64,000 bases of DNA from Dyella_B humi (lineage in GTDB: Bacteria; Pseudomonadota; Gammaproteobacteria; Xanthomonadales; Rhodanobacteraceae): positions 1,240,001 to 1,304,000 of the forward strand of contig NZ_JADIKI010000023.1 of NCBI RefSeq assembly GCF_044904605.1, given 5' to 3'. The translations under genes were made by a program, and so were the position numbers. Shown here piece after piece: positions 43,728 to 53,690 of the stretch (position 1 is the first letter of the stretch; each line of letters begins with the position of its first letter). Under the pieces are notes generated by a model, which saw only the letters and a program-made list of their open reading frames with translations, had not been told where the DNA came from and did not search any database.

Positions 43728-46700
43728 ATGTCTCCGAATAAGGTTGCTCCGGGAGAGGGTGAGCGTCGTGCTCAACGCGGGTATGGGAGCCAGTACGAGT
43801 CGGCAGCTGCCGCCATCTATGCAGCGTTGGATCGGGCCGATCTACTGTGGGTGGGTCTAGCTGATCGATCGGCGGGTATCGCGGACGATGTTGTCCTTGG
43901 CTTTCCGGATCGGATCGTCGCTCACCAGTTCAAAACATCGAAGTACCCAGATAAATTTAGGGTCAGCACACTGCTCATAGGTACCAACGGACTCTGGCAA
44001 CCGCTCGCCGAGGCGTGGACGGCGTTGAAACAGGACAACCCCGGGCATGTCGTCAACATTCACTTAGTCACCAATGACTTTCCCGCCAACGACGACTCAC
44101 TCGCTGAGTCATCGGGGAGCCACAGTGCTGCTTTTCTCATTGAGTGGGATCAGCATCGCGACCGCACATTGAGCGAGTGGCGCGCCGGTCCATGGCAAGT
44201 ATTCATTGACAAGTTGTTACAAGCCTCGGGTCTAGACGAAGAGTCGTTCGAGGAATTTTTCTGGGGATTTAAGCTGATTTACGGATCGAGTGCGGATTTT
44301 GTCCAATTGCACCGGCTTTCGACTGAAGGCGCGCGGCTTGCGTCGGAAATTTCGAAGGTGCTCCCTAAATTGGTAGCCGATCCGCGAGACAAAGATCGCT
44401 GGAGCCGGGAAGAGCTACTTGATGCACTGAATTGGCGCGACAGCTCCACGACTAGGCATCATCATTACTTTCCCATCGGCGCCCACGTGCAGCGCAACGC
44501 GATCACTGAGCACGCGCTGCGCGAAGCTATCCACGACGTGTTGAGCGGTTATGTGGCGTTGGTCGGCCCACCGGGTGCTGGCAAATCCACGTTGCTGCAG
44601 ACATCTCTCGCCACCGAAGCCGGACTGCTGGTGGTGCGTTACCTAGCCTACGTCCCAGGTATCGGGCAAGGCGTAGGACGCGGTGAGGCAGACGATTTTC
44701 TCGATGATGTCGCCGCCCAGCTTAAGGACAGCGGTTTATTAGGATTGCGTTATCACAATGAAACGCTTTCGGAGCGACGAGAGCATTTTGCCATGCTCCT
44801 CAAGCAAGCAGGGCAGCGCTACAAGAAAGACAAACTCCGCACGCTCATTGTGGTCGACGGGCTGGACCATGTCCCACGCGAAGAACGTCCCGAACGCTCG
44901 TTGTTGGCGGAACTACCACTTCCCGACGCCGTTCCCGAGGGAGTGCTGTTTGTTCTAGGTACGCAGCGCCTCGACCTCACGGATTTAAAGCCGGCTGTCC
45001 GCAGCCAGGCCAGCGCGGTCGGTCGTCAAGTCGACGTCGCGCCTCTCACTCGGGAAGCGGTCCATCGGATGGCCGATCAGCTGGAGCTGGATGACACCAT
45101 CGCGCGCGATCAGGTGTTCAGTCTTTCGCACGGTCATCCGTTGGTGACGCGATACATCATCGAAGCACTTCGCAACGCCGATGAGAACGGGCGCACAGAG
45201 ATTCTCGCCGGATCCATGAAGTTCGAAGGCGACATTGAAGCTGTCTACGAATCGGCGTGGCGTGGCATCGAGAGCGATCCGGAGGCGAGTAATGTGCTGG
45301 GCTATCTTGCGAGGGCCGAGGGCGCCGTACCGCTGCCTTTGCTTGCGACAATCGTTTCCGAAGCAGCGATTGAGCGTGCACTTACCTCGACCAAGCATTT
45401 GCTCATCAAAAGCTCGAAGGGGTGGAGCGTTTTTCACAATAGCTTTCGCCTCTTCATCTTGGGAAAGCCGCATCTTCGCCTCGGTGAAATCGACCCTACG
45501 TACTCGATACAGGTTTATCGCCAATTGGCGACACTCGCGCGCACGGCTCCGGCCGCTACTGCACAGCGCTGGCTTGAGCTTCGTTATTTGGCACGCGCGG
45601 GTGATGACGACGACGTCCTTCAACTTGCCCAGGCCAAGCGGTTTCGGGAGCAACTGGCACAGGGACGTAGGGTCAGCGACATACAAAGCGATATCCGGCT
45701 GGCGTATACCGCAGCACTGAAGAAGCACAACCCCACAACCGTCGTACGCTTACTTCTGGCCGAAGACGAAATCGGCCGTCGCGCGACTACGTTGGAGGGC
45801 GCCACAGATCTCACAGAAGCCTTCCTGGCCGCTGGCGACATCGATACTGCCCAGGCCCTGGCCGAAGAGTACGGCCACTACGGCTACGAGATTGTTGATG
45901 CATTCCTCGCGCGCGGAGCCTTCAGCCGAGCAAGGGAATTGTTCGAAAAACTGGAACCGTTGCAGCAATTGCTGACAGGACGCATGGATGCGCAGAGACT
46001 TCGCGATAATGCGCCCAGATTGTTTGGATGGGCCCGACGAGCCATCCATTTCAGGGATCTGGAGTTCATCAACAAAGCCATCCAGCGGCTGGCCAACGCC
46101 GCCGCTAGCGCCAGCCCTTTGTCTCAGGAGGAGCAGGAAACCGAAGGGTTGGAGCTGGCCCACAATCTCAGTTACGCCGCAGCACTTGCCATCTTAGAGT
46201 CTCGCGACGGGGTGGCTATTATCGCGACGGCTGAGCGGCTACGGGTCCCGGCGGATCGAATGCTCATGCTGCGCGCGCAAGCGGGCTTATCGGCGCACGG
46301 TGCAGGGGCCACGAAACACGCGCTCGCGTTGCTCCACTCCGTCATTGCCGACACGGAATTTCTGGATCTACCAAATGCCTGGCGCCGCCAAATGGCATGG
46401 ATCATGGTGCGTGCGGGCGAGGTGACAACGGCGCACACGATTTTTGCGGGGCTCGTAGCGCCCGCCATGGCGATGCTTGACAAGGAAGCCGATGAAGGCG
46501 CGCCTGAGCATCTGACGCAAGCGATCATCGAACACACCAAACTGGCCACCGTACTCGCGCGCCCGATCGAGGAGGCAACCCTGTCTGAACACGCGGTGCT
46601 GCGCGCCCTTCAGGTCCATGCCATCGTGGCGGGCAAGCTTCTCGGGAGATTGCACGCGCAAGGTCATGGGGTCGCCCAGGGTGAGGTGTATCACGCCACA

Positions 46701-49700
46701 CAAACGGCTCTCGCGTTTCTGTCGCAGAGCCGCGCCCATAGCGGTGACGATTTTTTTGCCCTGCGCCGCACTGTGGCCGCTGCCCCCGTCTTAGGGCGCG
46801 CATTCATAGAAGCCGCAGCGCTGCGTGGCGACCAAGAGTTTCGGGATGTACTCGGGGTATTTGACCGCGCCTTTGCCGCAGCGGACCCACAAAGCGGTAT
46901 ACGCCTTAATCTGCGACGACACGTTGCCCTGGCGATTTATGCGGCGACGGGAAACACCACCGAAGCCTCGCGCCGACTAGAGCCGTTGCTGGCGTATCAG
47001 GACGACACGCCGAGTGCTCAGGTGAATGGCGTAGCCGAGCTGGCGATTGCTTTTGCCGCCGTGGGCAATAGCCAGCGCGCACACGAATTGCTCAAGGAGG
47101 TGCCAGCCCACACGCTCGGTTATGCCCTGGCGCCCAAGAAAGACCCCCAATACGCCACGTGGATTGAGCTGCTTGCACGCGCTAACGGCGTCGATCCATT
47201 GCGCCGGGGCGAGCGGATCGCACTGTTGATGCAACAGGCTCATGGCATGGCCCAAACGGAGGGAAGTTCGGCCGCACATCGCATGACCCATACATTAATC
47301 GTCCAAGCCGCAATGCGCGACGCAGGCGCCGGACTCACGGTCGCCATGGCGCTGATGGATGATGGACTGATCGGTTGGCCCAATGTGGTCGATGCGATCC
47401 TGCTAGGCATCGTCAAGCGCAGCCCTGGCTTCACGGTGCCGTGCGCGATTGCGTGGATGTCGCTATCGCTGCCTTTTTACGCGGAGCCGTACTATCGCGA
47501 AAGTCGTTCGGGAGAATTTCTGGACGAAGCCATGAATCTAGCGCCGGCGTGCGACGTTCCGTCCTTGGTGGAGACTTTTCAACGTGCCATCGAGACGGAT
47601 AGCTTGTTCACGCTACGAGGCCTGCTGATGGAGAAGCTGCACAGCGTCGCGCTTAAGCGAGGACATGTAACGGCGAATCTGACCGTAGCCATGCAGCGAT
47701 GGACGGCGGAAGCACCGTTCGAGCGCTATACCGGGACGCCCGGGAAATACGACGAAATCGAAGATTTTGTCGCGCTCAAAGCTACCTTCGAAGAAGAGGG
47801 CCTCGATCAACTTAATTTCGAAGCACCGAGCGCCTTTACCCGACTCGTTCGATCAACGAACTTTGAGGTCGCTCGCGACGTGTTTGAGCGCGCGAAGGTA
47901 TTGCAAAGTGATTCACGGTCGAGATTTCTTCTGGTAGATATGGCCATCGACGCTGGCGATCTTGATTACGCGCGAAAGATTGTTAGCGATTACAACGTGA
48001 AGGACGATCGGTCTGCAACATGGGCACCATGGATGGGGGGCGGGGCTCTTCGCTACTTTCGCGCACGTGTTCGATTGGAAGGGCCAGCGGCGCACACGCT
48101 GGCCTACGAACACTTTGTGGGAGCGCTTGCCGCCGGCCGCGAATTTCTTATGGCGGTGCTGATGGAAATCGAAGACATCTTGCCGGTGTTGGATCCATCG
48201 CCCGATTGGGTTTCGTCGTGGGAGTTGCTCGCCGAACAACTGGCCACCACGCGCGAGCATGCCCTGGGAAAGCCCTTTTCGCTCGATGACACCCAAGCGA
48301 CCGACGAAGAAGTCATCGCGCGCCTGTTTCAATTGGCTGCGGCTACTCCCATTGCTGAAGTTCAGCGGCACGCTCAGCTCGGTGCGACACGATTGGCATC
48401 GACGTCGTCGCAGCAGGGCATTGTCGCGCGATTGGTCCAGTTGCTTTTGGAGGGAAAGGAGGATGAGCCCGTCGAGGCCCTGCAGATCCTGTTACGCAGC
48501 TCACATAACGCGGTGCCAGACCTCTTGCGCGAACAGGTGCATGCCCTGGTCAATCACGCGGATTTTGCCGTAGCAGAAATGGCGACAACACTGTTGAGGC
48601 AATGGGGAACGCCTGCGTCGCGGACACATAGCCCTCTCCCTGCATTTTATTCACTCGTTCTTGACGATCACGACGATCGCTACGAAGCACCCGCCTTGGC
48701 CGACAACGAGTCGGGGGCTATGCGCATCCTGGACGCCGAGGCATGGACTGCGATGTTTCCAACTCTGGTCGATGCGCTCGCCCGAGGCGCGATCACGCCA
48801 ACACAGATACGGCTTCGCTGCGCAATGTTCATCCAGCAATGGGGCGGGCTAGCTGCCTATGGTCAGGCAGGCACCGACCGATTGCAGGCTACGCTGCGCC
48901 GTTGGAAGATGAAAATCACCTATCGTCGGCCGCACGTCATGGTGGCGCTAAGAGCCCTGCGTCATGTGGCGGGAGAGCTTCGATCGGCGGGTCTCCTGAC
49001 GGAGCGGGACGTGCCGTTCCTGCGGCACTTGATGGGTTACCCCGGTTTCACGGCGTCTCCGATCACGCCAGTTTGCCGCCCGCCCTTCATGGCGCGGCCC
49101 GCTCTCGATAAGAAGGGCTGGATGGACAAGGAAGTAGGTGAGCAATGGCTGCGAGATGCCGAAGGTGATCTACGACCCCTAAAGTCTCCGAGCGGACATG
49201 TGTTAGCCGAAATTTCGCAGTTCTGGATACGCAAAGCTCGCCAGGCCGAATACACCTTAAAGCGAGTCCGCGCGCCCTCCTTAAACCTACACAATGTGGA
49301 AAATTTCGAGGACGCGGTTGGGCTCCTGCCAAAAGCTATCTGGCTCGACAAGGTTACCGATCTGACGAACGTCGCTTCCTCCACGGTAGTGCGTCGCTTG
49401 TCCTACAGCTGGGCCTGGGACGTGCCGCATTACCCACTCGCCATTTGTTCACACTGGTTGAAAAGGTTGCACTGGTCGGTTCATCCCGACCTCCTAGGGA
49501 CCTACGTAAACCGCGCTGGCGACGTCGTCGCGCAATTCATCTGGTGGCGCGATGGTGGCCCGATTGACATCGATGAAAGCGTTAGCTGGGGTGAAGGCGT
49601 CTATGTCCAAATGACGCCCCAAGGACGCACCGAGATGCAATCCGCAATCGGTATGCTCAACATTGTTGGCGTGACAACACGAACGTATAAGAACGTCCAT

Positions 49701-49745
49701 GACGAGGCGGAGGTACAAGCGAAGACTGTGATGGGTTCAGCCTAG
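43728..49745 (+). CDS. Avs-like STAND NTPase with N-terminal Cap4-type nuclease domain
   Basis: A 2005-residue single gene, by far the largest in the window. Residues about 15-230 resemble the Cap4/DUF4297 nuclease: YGSQYESAAAAIYAALDRAD, DRSAGIADDVVLGF and VAHQFKTSK, giving a D...QxK restriction-type site. Walker A (VGPPGAGKSTLLQ) is at about 279-291 and Walker B (TLIVVDGLDHV) near 370, an NTPase of STAND/NACHT type. The remaining about 1400 residues are helical, alanine-rich and repeat-like (TPR/ARM type), as in Avs sensors that bind phage proteins and then trigger the nuclease. The family call is by domain layout; the sensor specificity is unknown. Isolated expression unit. Confidence 0.7.
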   Translation: MSPNKVAPGEGERRAQRGYGSQYESAAAAIYAALDRADLLWVGLADRSAGIADDVVLGFPDRIVAHQFKTSKYPDKFRVSTLLIGTNGLWQPLAEAWTALKQDNPGHVVNIHLVTNDFPANDDSLAESSGSHSAAFLIEWDQHRDRTLSEWRAGPWQVFIDKLLQASGLDEESFEEFFWGFKLIYGSSADFVQLHRLSTEGARLASEISKVLPKLVADPRDKDRWSREELLDALNWRDSSTTRHHHYFPIGAHVQRNAITEHALREAIHDVLSGYVALVGPPGAGKSTLLQTSLATEAGLLVVRYLAYVPGIGQGVGRGEADDFLDDVAAQLKDSGLLGLRYHNETLSERREHFAMLLKQAGQRYKKDKLRTLIVVDGLDHVPREERPERSLLAELPLPDAVPEGVLFVLGTQRLDLTDLKPAVRSQASAVGRQVDVAPLTREAVHRMADQLELDDTIARDQVFSLSHGHPLVTRYIIEALRNADENGRTEILAGSMKFEGDIEAVYESAWRGIESDPEASNVLGYLARAEGAVPLPLLATIVSEAAIERALTSTKHLLIKSSKGWSVFHNSFRLFILGKPHLRLGEIDPTYSIQVYRQLATLARTAPAATAQRWLELRYLARAGDDDDVLQLAQAKRFREQLAQGRRVSDIQSDIRLAYTAALKKHNPTTVVRLLLAEDEIGRRATTLEGATDLTEAFLAAGDIDTAQALAEEYGHYGYEIVDAFLARGAFSRARELFEKLEPLQQLLTGRMDAQRLRDNAPRLFGWARRAIHFRDLEFINKAIQRLANAAASASPLSQEEQETEGLELAHNLSYAAALAILESRDGVAIIATAERLRVPADRMLMLRAQAGLSAHGAGATKHALALLHSVIADTEFLDLPNAWRRQMAWIMVRAGEVTTAHTIFAGLVAPAMAMLDKEADEGAPEHLTQAIIEHTKLATVLARPIEEATLSEHAVLRALQVHAIVAGKLLGRLHAQGHGVAQGEVYHATQTALAFLSQSRAHSGDDFFALRRTVAAAPVLGRAFIEAAALRGDQEFRDVLGVFDRAFAAADPQSGIRLNLRRHVALAIYAATGNTTEASRRLEPLLAYQDDTPSAQVNGVAELAIAFAAVGNSQRAHELLKEVPAHTLGYALAPKKDPQYATWIELLARANGVDPLRRGERIALLMQQAHGMAQTEGSSAAHRMTHTLIVQAAMRDAGAGLTVAMALMDDGLIGWPNVVDAILLGIVKRSPGFTVPCAIAWMSLSLPFYAEPYYRESRSGEFLDEAMNLAPACDVPSLVETFQRAIETDSLFTLRGLLMEKLHSVALKRGHVTANLTVAMQRWTAEAPFERYTGTPGKYDEIEDFVALKATFEEEGLDQLNFEAPSAFTRLVRSTNFEVARDVFERAKVLQSDSRSRFLLVDMAIDAGDLDYARKIVSDYNVKDDRSATWAPWMGGGALRYFRARVRLEGPAAHTLAYEHFVGALAAGREFLMAVLMEIEDILPVLDPSPDWVSSWELLAEQLATTREHALGKPFSLDDTQATDEEVIARLFQLAAATPIAEVQRHAQLGATRLASTSSQQGIVARLVQLLLEGKEDEPVEALQILLRSSHNAVPDLLREQVHALVNHADFAVAEMATTLLRQWGTPASRTHSPLPAFYSLVLDDHDDRYEAPALADNESGAMRILDAEAWTAMFPTLVDALARGAITPTQIRLRCAMFIQQWGGLAAYGQAGTDRLQATLRRWKMKITYRRPHVMVALRALRHVAGELRSAGLLTERDVPFLRHLMGYPGFTASPITPVCRPPFMARPALDKKGWMDKEVGEQWLRDAEGDLRPLKSPSGHVLAEISQFWIRKARQAEYTLKRVRAPSLNLHNVENFEDAVGLLPKAIWLDKVTDLTNVASSTVVRRLSYSWAWDVPHYPLAICSHWLKRLHWSVHPDLLGTYVNRAGDVVAQFIWWRDGGPIDIDESVSWGEGVYVQMTPQGRTEMQSAIGMLNIVGVTTRTYKNVHDEAEVQAKTVMGSA

Positions 49746-50290
49746 GTCGTGATCGATCGGGGACGCCGCGTAAGGATGATTATGCGGACGACGCGAGTGA
49801 GTGCGTCCATCCCGCGTGCAGCTTTGACGATCTGGAGCAATGGTTTTCCGAGGGCGCAACGTTGGGAGATTTTCAGTCCTGTTGTCGGGGTCAGCTCATC
49901 TTGCTATTCCAGTAAGCGCGCCGCGGAATTGTCTTCAGCTTGGCCAGACTGAAAATATCCGATCGCACACTCCCCAGGCCCATGTTCGGTCATCGCCATG
50001 ACTGCCGGCAATGGCACTCCGCTTCACCGGTGGCTGGCGCTTGGGAAGTGGCCTTCAGGGCCTCGATGTTCAATCGTCGCGCCATAACGCGCCTCCGTTC
50101 TGATCCTGCACTTGTAGCCTATCGTAAAGCCGATACTGGCTTCCGGCAGCTTGTGGCCGACGGATGCCCTTACCTTCCTGTCGACGGCCGCGCTAGCTGC
50201 GAAGCGCTGAGGTCGACCCGTAGCGGACATATCAACTTGCTGGCACGATCTCTTCGTGTGCGGCTCTGAACATTGCGTGGAGGAGAAGCA
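49746..50290. other. Intergenic region of 545 bases between two defence modules
   Basis: A frame without a start codon at 49750-49914 reads KDDYADDASECVHPACSFDD and looks like a piece of a lost gene. No terminator with a T tract is evident. The Septu-like gene has a good SD (GGAGGAGAAG) just before its GTG start. Confidence 0.5.
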
Positions 50291-52000
50291 GTGAAAGTCA
50301 TATACACGGGCCGTGCTAGTCGTCGAACCAATCCGGTTCCAGAAGGCGATGGCGACGTTTTGGAACTGCTCGCCAATGATTGGGATGACTACGGATTCAA
50401 GACAAGCTTCCCGACCACCTGTCGGGTCAAGGGGAAGTCCGTCGAACTGGGGCTGCTTCGACTGCTAATCGACGGCGAGCACAACTCCAGCGCTCATCTG
50501 AATGACTTGAGAAAGCGTGGGTGGAACGGCGAGTTTCCGATTCCTGGAGTCAACTACGTCTCGGTACCAGCTGAGATCGCGTTCTACGAGCAATTGATGG
50601 GGGTGTTGCGGACGACCAAGACGATCCGGGTCGCCAAGCTTCTACGGGATGCAAGCTATCTCGTACACACAGCAATTAACCCCGCCGCAATCGGTCTAGT
50701 CGACAGCAGGGGATTTCGAGACTCCCTGCAGCGTGAGCGCGGAAGCCAGAAAGCATTCTCTGATGGATGGAAGATTCTCGATAGTCAGGCGACGGCAGTA
50801 CTGGATCTCGGCTTCGCGTTTGATGACGTCTGCGGAGGCCAATCCACGCTCAATCTGAAATACCAAGGCGATGGCCTGCTACCGCACGATGTCAACGCTT
50901 TGATTGGACCCAATGGCGTCGGCAAGTCTCGAGTCCTCCATCAAATCGTCGAGGACTGGACTAGTCCGTCGAAAGACGGAGGACGCGGTTTTACTAAGAA
51001 GCCCAATCTGAGCCAGGTCGTGGTTGTTTCGTACAGTCCGTTTGAGCAATTTCCCGTCGACATGGAAGGCAGGAACGTGCAGGACAAGGATGCTTATCGC
51101 TATTACGGATTTCGTGGCCGGGCCGAATCCAGGGCTCCGTCCAGCAAGGGACGCATCCGTTTGTCACACACTTTTCCCAAGCGCAATTCGGCCTCCGCAC
51201 TGATCGAGTGCCTGACGGACGACAAGCGTTACGGGTCGATCCGAGGCTGGGCAAAGAAGGTAAAGACGGTTGAGACAACGCTGCGCCTGGCGTTCGCATT
51301 CGACTTTGCGGCCGTCCAGATCGACCCATCCAGGCGTGCCCAATCCCTTTACAGTGATAGCTCCGAAGTCGATCCGGCTAGCATCGATATCGAAGAAGGA
51401 AACATCAAGCATCGCTATATCCCGATCGCATCAGATCGGATCGAGGAGCTCGATGACCAGAAGCTGCGTCAACGGGTGCGCCTCGAAGATGGTGTCACCT
51501 TCTTTCGACAGGGCAGGCCCGTGCGACTGAGTTCCGGCCAGCGCCTGTTTGCGTATGTCGTGATCAACATTCTCGGCGCCATTCGCCGAAACAGCTTGAT
51601 CCTCGTCGACGAGCCCGAGTTGTTTCTGCATCCCACGCTGGAGATTCAGTTTGTCGACCTGCTGAAGCGTATCCTGACCAAATTCAACTCCAAGGCCTTG
51701 CTCGCCACACACTCGGAGGTGACGGTTCGCGAGATCCCAGCGCGCTGCGTGCACGTGTTCGAGAAAACGAATGATGGGTTGATCATCAAACATCCACCGT
51801 TCCAGACGTTCGGCGGCGACGTGCAGCGCATTTCGTCGTATGTCTTCGGCGACAACACTGCCACCAAGCCCTTCGAGCAGTGGATAAAGGACCGAATCGA
51901 AGAGCTGGGTTCGGGCGAAGCTCTACTGGAACAGCTTGGCGACCAAGTCAACGAAGAACTGGTTATTCAGATTCGCGCGATGGATCGCCAAGCATGGTAA
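50291..52000 (+). CDS. Septu-like ATPase (PtuA-type) with long N-terminal extension
   Basis: A 569-residue ABC/SMC-like ATPase. Walker A is NALIGPNGVGKSRVLHQI near residue 203, the signature is VRLSSGQRLFAYV near 412, Walker B is LILVDEPELFLHP near 435, and ALLATHSEVTVREI near 475 holds the H-loop. It is coupled to an HNH nuclease gene by a TAATG overlap, the arrangement of Septu PtuAB. In PtuA Walker A usually sits near the N-terminus; here about 200 extra residues (MKVIYTGRASRRTNPVPEGD...) precede it. Start GTG 50291 has the SD AGGAGAAG. The function in phage defence is inferred from the pairing. Confidence 0.75.
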   Translation: MKVIYTGRASRRTNPVPEGDGDVLELLANDWDDYGFKTSFPTTCRVKGKSVELGLLRLLIDGEHNSSAHLNDLRKRGWNGEFPIPGVNYVSVPAEIAFYEQLMGVLRTTKTIRVAKLLRDASYLVHTAINPAAIGLVDSRGFRDSLQRERGSQKAFSDGWKILDSQATAVLDLGFAFDDVCGGQSTLNLKYQGDGLLPHDVNALIGPNGVGKSRVLHQIVEDWTSPSKDGGRGFTKKPNLSQVVVVSYSPFEQFPVDMEGRNVQDKDAYRYYGFRGRAESRAPSSKGRIRLSHTFPKRNSASALIECLTDDKRYGSIRGWAKKVKTVETTLRLAFAFDFAAVQIDPSRRAQSLYSDSSEVDPASIDIEEGNIKHRYIPIASDRIEELDDQKLRQRVRLEDGVTFFRQGRPVRLSSGQRLFAYVVINILGAIRRNSLILVDEPELFLHPTLEIQFVDLLKRILTKFNSKALLATHSEVTVREIPARCVHVFEKTNDGLIIKHPPFQTFGGDVQRISSYVFGDNTATKPFEQWIKDRIEELGSGEALLEQLGDQVNEELVIQIRAMDRQAW

Positions 52001-52836
52001 TGCGCTTGATGGCTCCGATAGCGTGCAGCCTTCAGCTGGTGACTGACGTCGTCGCGGAACGGCAGAACGGAAAGAATGCTGTGTACTTCACCGGCATTGC
52101 CCCGGAGTGGCGCCAGCGTGTCCAAGACTACATCGCGCACTCGGGATCACCAGAGTACGTCCCGCTGTGGCCCGCGATCGAGCCGAAAAGAAAGTCATTC
52201 CTCAACCTGTACCTCCATCCCACTGCCGGTTCTGCACAGGGCGTCGTCCTAGCCGAGATGCGCCGCAGCCATCGACTGAACTACTGCCCGGCGTGTGGCG
52301 AGCCAGGCACTCCAAACACGCTGGATCACTACCTACCGAAGGCGTTGTATCCACACTTCTGCGTGACGCCGTTGAACCTATTCCCAATGTGCGACGCCTG
52401 CCAGGATTTGAAGGACACCAAGACCGGCGACGCAGCTAATCCTCGGTTTTTTATTCACCCCTATTTCGACGTGTTCGTTGCCAACCAGGTCATCGAGCTC
52501 GCTGTTCAGGCGCCCTACGACACGCCAACCTTCAGGTTGGGCTCGCGGGCGGGCCTGACAGCGCCGCAGCGAGCGCTAGTTGAATGCCACGTTCGCGAAC
52601 TAGACATCGACAGACGCTTCGGCAACTACTTTGTCGAACAGCACCGACGTCTGCTTAGGCAAGTCGATGCGCTTAGGCGTTCTCATCAGGACGTGCGCGT
52701 GGTGTTGACTTCCTTCAGGGATAGCACGGCACTCTCTGGTGCGAATGTATGGGATCACATTTTCTATGCCGCCACGGTGGCAGACGCCAACTTCATGGAC
52801 TACTTGCAGAATGAAGATTTTCCGCCCTTTCTGTAG
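52000..52836 (+). CDS. HNH endonuclease (PtuB-like)
   Basis: A 278-residue nuclease partner of the upstream ATPase. The HNH site is YCPACGEPGTPNTLDHYLPK (two Cys, then D-H) near residues 87-108, followed by TPLNLFPMCDACQDLKDT (N and the second Cys pair), the usual PtuB pattern with a zinc site. The remaining C-terminal part is helical. The ATG at 52000 shares its A with the ATPase stop codon. In Septu the ATPase holds the nuclease in check until phage infection; that mechanism is known for other members, not shown here. Confidence 0.8.
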   Translation: MRLMAPIACSLQLVTDVVAERQNGKNAVYFTGIAPEWRQRVQDYIAHSGSPEYVPLWPAIEPKRKSFLNLYLHPTAGSAQGVVLAEMRRSHRLNYCPACGEPGTPNTLDHYLPKALYPHFCVTPLNLFPMCDACQDLKDTKTGDAANPRFFIHPYFDVFVANQVIELAVQAPYDTPTFRLGSRAGLTAPQRALVECHVRELDIDRRFGNYFVEQHRRLLRQVDALRRSHQDVRVVLTSFRDSTALSGANVWDHIFYAATVADANFMDYLQNEDFPPFL

Positions 52837-53546
52837 CGATCCTGCAGCGATCTGTCCACCTACCTGGATTGGCCTACTTGATGTGTCATCAATAGGAGGA
52901 GGTTTGATAGCAGCGCAACAGGTATTGCAGTTGGAACGCCGTCGGCGTCAAACGAGAGCCCGAGCATCTTCTAGTTGGTAGCAGTTGCACTGACACAGTG
53001 CTTAACGACTGCCTTGGGTCGGTTCTATTGAAAAACTCCGCTTTAACGAATGAACGTCTGTTAGATATCTCTCCCCCTCAAACTTTTTCTTGCCAGCATA
53101 AAACCCGGTCGTCGCCAGCTCTTCGGCTGACGACTCGGGTTATTTGTCAGCCCTTGCCTACGGCGGTCTGATCAAAGCGTACGGCTCGCTTTCAGCATCG
53201 CGTACGCTGTATCTCTAGTGGGTGTTTGTCTTCGACACACCCACGTAAATCAACAGCAAAAGCCCCCCTGCCTTATGGCACCCGGCCGACGGAGGGTGAG
53301 GTCGTCGACATAACATAGGGTAGTCGGGCGTAAAAATTTACAGAGTGGCATATAGATGACCATCAGCTATGCGTGGTCGATGCCAATCGCATTCGCGCCA
53401 AACACCAACCACGGCTGAGTCTCGCAAACATCACTTGGGTAGACGACCATCGAGCGCATGGTGGCCGGGTAGCGGGCCGAATGCATGGTGGGCGGTCTGG
53501 CGAGTCGGCCGGGAAGTCATTGGCAAACGCACGTCTGCGCACACGC
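52837..53546. other. Intergenic region of 710 bases between convergent genes
   Basis: It holds a stem-loop AACCCGGTCGTC / GACGACTCGGGTT at about 53102-53141, a likely end of the nuclease transcript, and a second palindrome GTGGGTGT / ACACACCCAC near 53219-53245. Short frames on both strands show no family. No gene is called. Confidence 0.55.
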
Positions 53547-53575
53547 AAAAAAAACGGCCCCGCAGTTCGGGGCCG
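53547..53575 (-). terminator. Intrinsic terminator of the minus-strand operon
   Basis: On the minus strand CGGCCCCGAACTGCGGGGCC + G is followed by eight T. It lies 116 bases after the stop of the DUF3987 gene. Confidence 0.85.
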
Positions 53576-53690
53576 AATGAATGAGATCAAGTTTTTTCTG
53601 AAAACCGGGAAATCTGCGATAGAAAGTCGCGGATTTGGCGGTTTTTGAAGAAAAAGTACCACTGACTTCGATGGTACTCGTGCTGGCGGG

